Origin: Deltaproteobacteria bacterium
Lineage (GTDB): Bacteria; Desulfobacterota; Desulfobacteria; Desulfobacterales; JAFDFH01
Direction of reading: 5' to 3'
DNA: 10,010 bases
Assembly: GCA_019309945.1 (NCBI GenBank)
Contig: JAFDFH010000054.1
Coordinates: forward strand, 1-10,010
The position numbers and the translations under genes are program-made. Shown piece after piece: positions 1 through 5,859 of the stretch. Position 1 is the first letter of the stretch. Each line of letters opens with the position of its first letter. Below the pieces are notes generated by a model. It was given only the letters and a program-made list of their open reading frames with translations. It did not search any database and was not told the origin of the DNA.

Positions 1-89
1 TCGAGGATTAAAATTTGAGCCTGACGCATAGATTGGGCAAAATGGGACGTTTTGAAATTGGCTCTAATAAAAAATTTTTACAAGCACAT

Positions 90-1148
90 ATGTCAGATAA
101 ACTGAGGGACATTCTGGAATGCGCGCGCGTCGAAGGATCGGCGCCATGCAGGATTGACATGGGTGGGACAGTGGATATCCGTACCTTTTATTATGCCCTC
201 CGCCACCTTTATCCTTGTACTTTTAATATTGCCTTAGACTTGAGGACGCGGGTACGCCTTTTTCCCTATCGTGACGGCCGGGTGAAGGTTTCTTCGAAAG
301 GTTTTGAGACTGCGGAATTTCCTCTTGATCGAGTGCCTTTTGATCATCCCTTAGGGCTTATTTTCGCCATCGCTGCCTATTTCAGAATTGAGGGGGTGCA
401 CATCGATATTCATTCCGCATCTCCTCCCAGGAGCGCACTGGGGGGTTCATCTTCAGCAGCGGTCGCACTCGTGACGATATTCACTAAAGCGCTTGAGAAA
501 ACCGGAGCAAATTCGTATTCCAGGTCACGGATCGCCCTGCTCGCCCACGGGATTGAAGAAAGCATTGCCGGAGTGCCCTGTGGACTCCAGGACCAGCTTG
601 CCGCTGTTTATGGAGGTGTCAACACCTGGCACTGGCCCGGGAAGATTGAGGGACCGGTATTTAAAAAAGAGGCTATTTTCAAAAAAGCCTTTTTTGATGT
701 TTTTGAAAAGCACCTGCTCTTGGCATATTGTGGCCTCCCCCATGAATCGAAAAATATCAACGGCATATGGATACGGCAGTTTCTTTCAGGCCGGTCCCGT
801 GGAATTTGGAGTGACATCGTCCAATGTACCCGAACATTTGTTGCCGCTCTAAAAGAGAGAAATTTTGTTGAAGCGGCAACAGCAATGAATATGGAAACGG
901 CCTTACGGCGGAAGATGACACCCGAGGTGTTTGATGAAATGGGAGCAAAATTGTGCCGTTCCGCTCTCGAAAACCAATGTGGGGTGAGGTTTACCGGTGC
1001 CGGTGGGGGCGGCTGTGTATGGGCACTGGGTGAGATCGAGGATATCTTGCAGTTGAAGAGTCGGTGGAAGAAAATTCTTAAAGAAAGAAAAGAGGCCGGC
1101 CTGCTTAATGTCAGGATTGATACTGAAGGGGTGTCCTGTAGCTTGTAA
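90..1148 (+). CDS. GHMP-family sugar kinase (galactokinase / heptose-fucose kinase-like)
   Basis: This is a probable ATP-dependent small-molecule kinase of the GHMP fold; the substrate cannot be told from sequence. From the ATG at 90 it has 352 residues, normal for the family. The GHMP blocks appear in order: an N-terminal SAPCRIDMGGTVDI block, the phosphate-binding loop SALGGSSSAAVAL (codons near 430-465), a GVPCGLQDQLAAVYGG segment that should carry the catalytic Asp, and a C-terminal FTGAGGGGC loop (near 990-1015). The first block lacks the GEHTDY signature of true galactokinases and is closer to the heptose-7-phosphate/fucose kinase type, so galK is not justified. The start is uncertain. 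The same frame is open from a TTG at 15, which has GAGGA seven bases upstream, and has another ATG at 42. The ATG at 90 has no clear ribosome site but best fits where homology should begin. The gene is followed by a long palindromic spacer, so it is probably not in one operon with glyQ. Confidence 0.85.
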   Translation: MSDKLRDILECARVEGSAPCRIDMGGTVDIRTFYYALRHLYPCTFNIALDLRTRVRLFPYRDGRVKVSSKGFETAEFPLDRVPFDHPLGLIFAIAAYFRIEGVHIDIHSASPPRSALGGSSSAAVALVTIFTKALEKTGANSYSRSRIALLAHGIEESIAGVPCGLQDQLAAVYGGVNTWHWPGKIEGPVFKKEAIFKKAFFDVFEKHLLLAYCGLPHESKNINGIWIRQFLSGRSRGIWSDIVQCTRTFVAALKERNFVEAATAMNMETALRRKMTPEVFDEMGAKLCRSALENQCGVRFTGAGGGGCVWALGEIEDILQLKSRWKKILKERKEAGLLNVRIDTEGVSCSL

Positions 1149-1188
1149 CTTGGTAACTTCTCAATATGTTCCGATAGGCCCGCTGCGC

Positions 1189-1382
1189 CATCCGGTAATT
1201 TTTTTCAATACGGCCAAAACTTGCCGTTAAGGGCGCCTAACATAGACCCGCGCACGGGATCTAAAATGAGTGTGTTGCTTAGCACAAACAGGCTGCAATC
1301 AACAATTTATGCAGTTCGGGTCTATGTAAGCCGCCCTAAACGGCATCGAACAGTTGCCCGCTTTGAAAAAAATTACCGGATG
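1189..1382. repeat. Long imperfect inverted repeat in the GHMP kinase-glyQ spacer (MITE-like or hairpin element)
   Basis: The 302-bp spacer is dominated by one inverted repeat. The outer arms, 1189-1208 and 1363-1382, are perfect 20-bp reverse complements (CATCCGGTAA, seven T, CAA on the left). The inner arms, 1222-1250 and 1317-1345, match at 26 of 29 positions and end in CATAGACCCG / CGGGTCTATG. Short mismatched segments (13 and 17 nt) separate inner and outer arms, and a 66-nt centre (1251-1316) contains a small CTGCA/TGCAG stem. Sequence similarity becomes faint outside 1189-1382. The structure fits a non-autonomous transposable element relic or a dispersed intergenic palindrome; a structured RNA or attenuator ahead of glyQ is the alternative. 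No transposase and no clear target duplication are visible. A 63-codon open frame inside it (1221-1412) runs through the arm and is not credible as a gene. I see no convincing glyQ promoter in the remaining spacer, 1383-1450. Confidence 0.85.
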
Positions 1383-1450
1383 ACTCCGCTGGTATGTTTA
1401 ACCATACATTAACAAACGGGTAATGCTATCTACGGATAAAGGAAAGAAGA

Positions 1451-2317
1451 ATGAATTTTCAGGAAGTTATCCTATCTTTACAAACGTTTTGGACGCGCAA
1501 GGGATGTGTGCTGGTGCAACCCTATGATATGGAAGTCGGGGCCGGGACATTTCATCCCGCAACGCTCCTGAGGGCCCTTGGCCCTGAGCCCTGGAATGTC
1601 GCATATGTTCAGCCTTCCAGACGACCCACGGATGGACGTTACGGTGAAAACCCGAACCGATTACAACATTATTACCAGTATCAGGTCCTCCTGAAGCCTT
1701 CGCCTGTTGATGTCCAGAAACAATACCTTCAGAGCTTGAAGGTTCTGGGTATCGATCCCCTTGAACACGACATAAGATTTGTTGAGGACGATTGGGAATC
1801 TCCTACCCTCGGTGCGTCCGGACTGGGATGGGAAGTATGGCTGGACGGCATGGAAATCACGCAATTTACCTATTTTCAGATGGCTGGAAGTATGGAATTA
1901 CATCCGATTTCGGTGGAACTTACCTATGGGCTGGAACGTATCTCCATGTATCTGCAAGGAATCGACAATGTTTACGATCTGAAGTGGAACGCCCACATTA
2001 CTTACGGGGATATCCATCACCGCCAGGAAGTGGAACAGTCCACCTATAATTTTGAGCAAGCCGATATCAGGATGCTGCTGAATCTTTTTAACCAATATGA
2101 ATCAGAAGCCGAGCGGATCATTAAAGCAGCACTCGTTCTGCCGGCTTATGAATACTGCTTGAAATGTTCACATACATTTAATCTCCTGGATGCTCGCGGA
2201 GCCATTAGTGTCACGGAGAGGACCGGTTATATTGCACGGATCAGAAATCTGGTTAGGGCCTGTGCTGAAGCGTATTTGGGGCAGCGGGAAACGATCGGGT
2301 TTCCGCTTATGAAATAG
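1451..2317 (+). CDS. glyQ: Glycyl-tRNA synthetase alpha subunit
   Basis: This is the catalytic subunit of the bacterial alpha2beta2 glycyl-tRNA synthetase, which charges tRNA-Gly with glycine using ATP in the cytoplasm. It has 288 residues (about 300 is usual). Visible class II features are the N-terminal FQEVILSLQTFW helix and GCVLVQPYD strand, the motif 2 region around VQPSRRPTDGRYGENPNRLQ (residues 53-72), the EDDWESPTLGA loop (112-122), GWEVWLDGMEITQFTYFQ (126-143), and motif 3 VELTYGLERISMYLQG (155-170), which holds the ATP-binding arginine. The ATG at 1451 has AGGA at 1440-1443 at normal spacing. glyS starts 39 bp downstream with its own ribosome site, so the two form the usual glyQS pair. 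The upstream spacer carries a long palindrome, but I see none of the T-box or glycine-riboswitch hallmarks that control glyQS in some Firmicutes. Confidence 0.98.
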   Translation: MNFQEVILSLQTFWTRKGCVLVQPYDMEVGAGTFHPATLLRALGPEPWNVAYVQPSRRPTDGRYGENPNRLQHYYQYQVLLKPSPVDVQKQYLQSLKVLGIDPLEHDIRFVEDDWESPTLGASGLGWEVWLDGMEITQFTYFQMAGSMELHPISVELTYGLERISMYLQGIDNVYDLKWNAHITYGDIHHRQEVEQSTYNFEQADIRMLLNLFNQYESEAERIIKAALVLPAYEYCLKCSHTFNLLDARGAISVTERTGYIARIRNLVRACAEAYLGQRETIGFPLMK

Positions 2318-2356
2318 AGGAAATTGCAGAACCTGTAACCTGAAGTTGAGGCGGAT

Positions 2357-4447
2357 ATGGATAATTTATTGCTTGAAATAGGTTCGGAGGAGATTCCTGC
2401 AGGGTATATCGAACCGGCCCTAACTGCGCTTGCGTCAGGGCTTTTAAAAAAAATGAGCGAGGCCCGCATTGAACATGGCAGGGCCGTTGTATACGGAACC
2501 CCGCGAAGACTGGCGGTGGAAGTCACAGATGTGGCGTCAAGACAAAAATCGTTAACCACAGAGATTATTGGACCTCCGGAACGTGTTGGGTTTGATGAAC
2601 AGGGCAAACCGCGTGTGGCCGCAGAGAAATTTGCCGAAAAGGTGGGGATTCCGGTAAACCGCTTGACCATTAAAAAGACGGAAAAGGGGACCTATCTTTG
2701 TGGGAAGAAGATGGAACCGGGACTTGCCACACGAACGATTCTCAAGGATATCCTGCCTGAATTGATTCTGGCCACACCGTTTCCCAAAACCATGCGATGG
2801 GCTGATCTGTCAATCGCGTTCGCCCGACCCATACATTCGATTCTCGCGCTTCTGGGAGACAAGATTGTTTCCTTTAATTTGGGCAGGATCAAAAGCGGAA
2901 GATATACTTACGGACACAGTTTCATGAGCCCTGGACGAATCAGGATTGCTGCTTCCGGAGATTATAAGGAACAGTTGCGTAGCGCGCATGTGCTCATCGA
3001 CGTCCAGGAACGAAAAAAATGGGTTGAACGTGAAATTACAAAAGCTGCCGTTAGTGTCGGCGGATGCATTTTACCGGATGAGGAACTTTTAGATATCGTA
3101 ACCAACCTTGTTGAATATCCGGTCCCGGTGGTCGGAAAATACGAAGAAAAATTTTTGGAACTCCCGAAGGAAATTTTAATTACAGCCATGCGCGAGCATC
3201 AGAAATATTTTGCCGTGATTGATGCGAACGGCAAGCTAATGCCCAGCTTTATTGCAGTCAATAATACCCTCACAAAAGATATGAATTTGGTGGCAAACGG
3301 TCATGAACGGGTGATCAGAGCCCGGCTTGAAGATGCTCGATTCTTTTACAAGGCCGATTTAGAGGTTCCCCTTGAGGATCAGGTTGAAAAGTTAAAGGGT
3401 GTTCTTTTCCAGGCGAAGCTCGGCACCATGCACCAAAAAGTATTGCGGGTTCAAAAGCTTGTCGGATTTCTTGTGGATGTTTTGGGATATCATTCTGATC
3501 TGAAAAATCGGGTTTTGCGGGCGGCCTTATTATGCAAAGCCGATCTCGTAAGCCAGGTTGTTGTTGAATTTCCGAAACTACAGGGTGTTATGGGGAGAGT
3601 CTATGCCGCTGTTGCGGGGGAAGACGATGAAACCGCGGCTGGGATTGAAGAACATTACCGACCCACTTACTCGGGCGGCCCCCTTCCTGAAACCCTTACA
3701 GGGGCCATTCTAAGTATTGCCGACAAGATCGATTCGATTTGCGGATGTTTCTGCGCGGGGCTCATCCCTACGGGTGCTTCTGATCCATACGCACTTCGAC
3801 GTCAAGGCATTGGCGTCGTTCAGATCATACTGCATAATGATTTCTCATTTTCCTTAAGGGAACTCATCGAAGAGAGTATAACGCTCTTCGACATTAAAAG
3901 TGGTCAGGAAGTCAAAGCAATGATCAACAGGGTATACAATTTTCTGCAGAGCCGTATGGCCCATCTCTTAACTGAAGACGGTTTTTCAAAAGATGTCATT
4001 GCTGCGGTCGTGGATGTTTCAGCCGATCATGTGCCGAATATATGGCGCAGGGTGCATGCCCTTGAAGATCTCAAATCCGCATCTGATTTCGACCCCCTTG
4101 CCATCGCTTTTAAACGGGTGGTCAATATTTTAAAACAGGCCGGTGTTTTTGAAAGTGCCGGTGGCCTATCACCGGTGGAAGAAAACCTGTTTCAACATGA
4201 ATGCGAGTCCACCCTATACTTAACCTATAAAAAAGTAAAAAGAAACGTGTCAAAAAATCTGGGCAAAGGATTTTTTGACCGGGCGCTTTTGGATGTGGCC
4301 TCACTTCGTAATGACGTGGATGCTTTTTTTGACGGGGTGATGGTGCTTACCGAGGATATGGGAATTCGCAAAAACAGACTCACAATGCTTGGACATATTG
4401 CCGCTCTTTTTGGTAAGTTCGCGGATTTTTCAAAGATATCGACATGA
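2357..4447 (+). CDS. glyS: Glycyl-tRNA synthetase beta subunit
   Basis: This is the beta subunit of the heterotetrameric glycyl-tRNA synthetase; it binds the tRNA and is required with GlyQ for aminoacylation. It has 696 residues, matching the family (about 690). It opens with the characteristic LLLEIGSEEIPAGYI. The TPRRLAVEV block, the IGPP segment and the KTMRW and PIHSILALL blocks follow. The middle carries ITAMREHQKYFAV, the IRARLEDARFFYKAD segment and the HD-related region with KADLVSQVVVEFPKLQGVMG (residues near 392-412). Then come ADKIDSICGCF and DPYALRRQGIGV, and the C-terminal DALR-like helical anticodon-binding region. The ATG at 2357 is preceded by GAGG at 2348-2351 with five bases between. 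There is no frameshift or missing block. It is followed by a 349-bp spacer, so the glyQS transcript probably ends soon after this gene. Confidence 0.98.
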   Translation: MDNLLLEIGSEEIPAGYIEPALTALASGLLKKMSEARIEHGRAVVYGTPRRLAVEVTDVASRQKSLTTEIIGPPERVGFDEQGKPRVAAEKFAEKVGIPVNRLTIKKTEKGTYLCGKKMEPGLATRTILKDILPELILATPFPKTMRWADLSIAFARPIHSILALLGDKIVSFNLGRIKSGRYTYGHSFMSPGRIRIAASGDYKEQLRSAHVLIDVQERKKWVEREITKAAVSVGGCILPDEELLDIVTNLVEYPVPVVGKYEEKFLELPKEILITAMREHQKYFAVIDANGKLMPSFIAVNNTLTKDMNLVANGHERVIRARLEDARFFYKADLEVPLEDQVEKLKGVLFQAKLGTMHQKVLRVQKLVGFLVDVLGYHSDLKNRVLRAALLCKADLVSQVVVEFPKLQGVMGRVYAAVAGEDDETAAGIEEHYRPTYSGGPLPETLTGAILSIADKIDSICGCFCAGLIPTGASDPYALRRQGIGVVQIILHNDFSFSLRELIEESITLFDIKSGQEVKAMINRVYNFLQSRMAHLLTEDGFSKDVIAAVVDVSADHVPNIWRRVHALEDLKSASDFDPLAIAFKRVVNILKQAGVFESAGGLSPVEENLFQHECESTLYLTYKKVKRNVSKNLGKGFFDRALLDVASLRNDVDAFFDGVMVLTEDMGIRKNRLTMLGHIAALFGKFADFSKIST

Positions 4448-4462
4448 AGAGGTAAACCCAAG

Positions 4463-4498
4463 CCGGGCGTTCTAGACCCGGATTCTTTAATCGTCCGG
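4463..4498 (+). terminator. Weak, possibly alternative hairpins after glyS
   Basis: Fifteen bases after the glyS stop, CCGGG (4463-4467) can pair with CCCGG (4477-4481) around a nine-base loop. The same right-hand bases can instead pair as CCGGA (4478-4482) with TCCGG (4494-4498). The two stems share bases and are mutually exclusive. Only ATTCTTTAA follows the first stem and there is no good U-run, so this is at best a weak intrinsic terminator or a 3' end structure. It is listed because no better terminator for glyQS is visible. Confidence 0.3.
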
Positions 4499-4538
4499 AT
4501 AGCGCACACAATTAAAAATTTTCGATCCCTTCCGATTA

Positions 4539-4567
4539 TTGACAAAGCAGGTGCACTGACGTAAAAG
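4539..4567 (+). promoter_or_regulatory. Candidate sigma70-type promoter for the 84-aa gene-ligA-acyP cluster
   Basis: A perfect -35 hexamer TTGACA lies at 4539-4544. A 17-base spacer separates it from TAAAAG at 4562-4567, which matches four of six -10 consensus bases. It faces the gene starting at 4797. Transcription from it would begin near 4574 and would carry the whole palindromic repeat (4602-4774) in the 5' leader, about 220 nt long. It is a sequence match only. It is the best candidate in the spacer, but the palindrome itself could also bring promoter sequence. Confidence 0.4.
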
Positions 4568-4601
4568 ATCAGTACCGCTAAATCAGTTTTAACAAAGCCT
4601 T

Positions 4602-4774
4602 GTTTGATGAGATAAACTTGACGGTTTCGTAAAAAGTCCAACTTCTGCGTTGTGCTGCATTTCGCAATCATTCAACGTACGATAAGTACGCCTCATGATT
4701 ACGAAATTTGCACGCCTTAAATTTGAACTTTTTACAAAACCGTCTAAATCGGACTTTTTACGAGTTCATCAAAC
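4602..4774. repeat. Imperfect palindromic intergenic repeat with GACTTTTTAC-type ends (MITE-like)
   Basis: The core, 4620-4744, is one imperfect palindrome. Its ends GACGGTTTCGTAAAAAGTCC (4620-4639) and the reverse complement of 4725-4744 match at 18 of 20 bases. ATTTCGCAATCA (4659-4670) pairs with a one-mismatch partner in the right arm, and the centre is a perfect CGTAC-GATAA-GTACG hairpin (4676-4690). An outer layer is also present: GTTTGATGA (4602-4610) mirrors TCATCAAAC (4766-4774), and a second right-hand copy, GGACTTTTTACGA (4751-4763), is the exact reverse complement of TCGTAAAAAGTCC (4627-4639). The right end therefore carries two tandem versions of the arm tip. From memory, ends of this type recur between genes in Desulfobacterales genomes; I cannot verify copy number here. 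The repeat ends 12 bases before the ribosome site of the gene at 4797. Within 4448-4601 I see only the hairpins and promoter listed separately. Confidence 0.85.
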
Positions 4775-4796
4775 TTAAAACCAATAGGAGTAAAAA

Positions 4797-5051
4797 ATGC
4801 CTTTTAATCCTGAATTAGATAAAGCCTTAAAGAAGTGGACGTGCGATGAAACCGGGCTTATGGTCTCTATCAATCGGTATGGCGATGGTGAGCCGAAGCT
4901 TCAGATCGGGCCGAGGATTTTCAAAAAAAAAGATGGCACCGAATCCCAGAGAAAATCAGGGCGTCTCACAATCGAGGACGTCATGTGGCTGTATGATATT
5001 ATTGATGAAGTCAAAGATGAGCTCTCGCATCTGGCCGGACCCCAAGGATAA
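4797..5051 (+). CDS. Small protein resembling PC4/YdbC-type ssDNA-binding proteins
   Basis: This is an 84-residue soluble protein with no signal peptide or membrane segment. After a short charged N-terminus there is a run of likely beta strands (GLMVSINRYGDGEPKLQIGPR, residues 20-40). A basic turn with KKKDGTESQRKSGRLTI follows, then a C-terminal acidic helix (EDVMWLYDIIDEVKDEL). The order of strands, a lysine/arginine-glycine turn, and a final helix that begins near a conserved Trp, together with the NR..G..EPK.QI pattern, resembles the PC4/YdbC fold that binds single-stranded DNA as a dimer. That is inference from remembered family patterns, not a search result. The start is well supported: AGGAG at 4786-4790 lies six bases before the ATG. 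It is the first gene of a close-packed cluster with a phosphorylase-fold enzyme, ligA and acyP, which would suit a nucleic-acid role. It might instead be simply a conserved protein of unknown function. Confidence 0.85.
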   Translation: MPFNPELDKALKKWTCDETGLMVSINRYGDGEPKLQIGPRIFKKKDGTESQRKSGRLTIEDVMWLYDIIDEVKDELSHLAGPQG

Positions 5052-5073
5052 GACCGTATAAAAATAGCTCCTA

Positions 5074-5859
5074 ATGGCAGAAGCGCATATGAAGACACGC
5101 TTCAAAAAATACGAGCAACGAACTCCGGACAAGAAGGATGCTATCCTTAATCCCAAAAAGGGGAATAAGTCCCCTAATCTGGGAGATGTTGTCGTGATGG
5201 CGGGCAGTGAGGCCGATCTGCAGTCACTTTGCAGCTTGATGAAATTTCGTGAGGACCAAAAAATCAGATTGTTCATGAGCCGGCTATATGTCGGTAATGA
5301 CCACCCTGAATGTATTTCCATAGCAGGTCCTTTTATCGGTGCACCTTACGCGACCATGCTCATTGAAACGCTTATCACATGGGGCGCCCGGAAAATCATA
5401 TTTTTTGGATGGTGCGGCGCAGTTTCTCCGGATATTAAAATTGGTGATATCATTCTTCCGACATCCGCCATTATGGATGAAGGTACGTCGAAACATTATC
5501 ATCCGGACGAGAACGGTATGGCACGGCCGTCTTTATATATTTCGGAAAAGATCAAAGCGACTTTAAAAGAAAATGATCTTGAATTTTCTGAGGGCCTTGT
5601 TTGGTGTACAGATGCCATATACCGGGAAACCCGCGAAAAGGTCGAGTATTATCAAAACAAAAGGGTTTTGGCTGTGGAAATGGAAATGTCCGCCCTTTTT
5701 ACCGTGGGAAAGTTCCGTGATGTTGACGTGGGTGGTATCCTTGTTGTTTCCGATGAACTTTCCACATTTAAATGGCGGCCCGGGTTCAGGGACGAACGCT
5801 TTGAAGAAAGCCGCCAGGTGGTATGTGAGGTAATACACAACTTGTGCCAGATCATATAG
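5074..5859 (+). CDS. Divergent nucleoside phosphorylase-fold (PNP/UDP family) enzyme
   Basis: The protein has 261 residues and the core of the PNP/uridine phosphorylase (NP-I) fold. Visible are a first strand DVVVMAGSEADL (residues 38-49), IAGPFIGAPYA (83-93), ARKIIFFGWCGAVSPDIKIGDIILP (105-129), a TDAIYRET segment (179-186), the nucleoside-site VEMEMSALF (201-209), and VVSDEL (224-229) with the Asp that usually protonates a purine base. It should cleave a nucleoside or related N-glycoside. However, the arginines expected to hold phosphate are not seen. The GDPxR position reads GSEAD, and the Arg of the KIIRVG block of E. coli PNP is Phe110. A hydrolase, or a subfamily with other phosphate contacts, is possible. 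The start is not settled: ATG 5074 and ATG 5089 (residue 6) both lack a strong ribosome site, and the first 35 residues are charged and probably flexible. It lies 22 bp after the small PC4-like gene and overlaps ligA by 16 nt, so co-transcription is likely. Confidence 0.92.
   Translation: MAEAHMKTRFKKYEQRTPDKKDAILNPKKGNKSPNLGDVVVMAGSEADLQSLCSLMKFREDQKIRLFMSRLYVGNDHPECISIAGPFIGAPYATMLIETLITWGARKIIFFGWCGAVSPDIKIGDIILPTSAIMDEGTSKHYHPDENGMARPSLYISEKIKATLKENDLEFSEGLVWCTDAIYRETREKVEYYQNKRVLAVEMEMSALFTVGKFRDVDVGGILVVSDELSTFKWRPGFRDERFEESRQVVCEVIHNLCQII

Noticed and set aside
1221..1412. 63-codon open frame between the GHMP kinase and glyQ
   Set aside because: It runs through the arms of the inverted repeat, has no ribosome site, and its basic, low-complexity product resembles no family.
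1149..1450. Possible T-box or glycine riboswitch ahead of glyQ
   Set aside because: The spacer is structured, but I see neither a T-box antiterminator motif nor glycine-riboswitch tandem aptamer features. The structure is a simple long inverted repeat.
2227..2670. 147-codon open frame antisense to the glyQ-glyS junction
   Set aside because: It lies opposite two well-supported genes, has no recognisable domain, and is explained by codon bias on the other strand.
4225..4671. 148-codon minus-strand frame over the glyS end and spacer
   Set aside because: It is opposite glyS and runs into the palindromic repeat; there is no family resemblance and no ribosome site.
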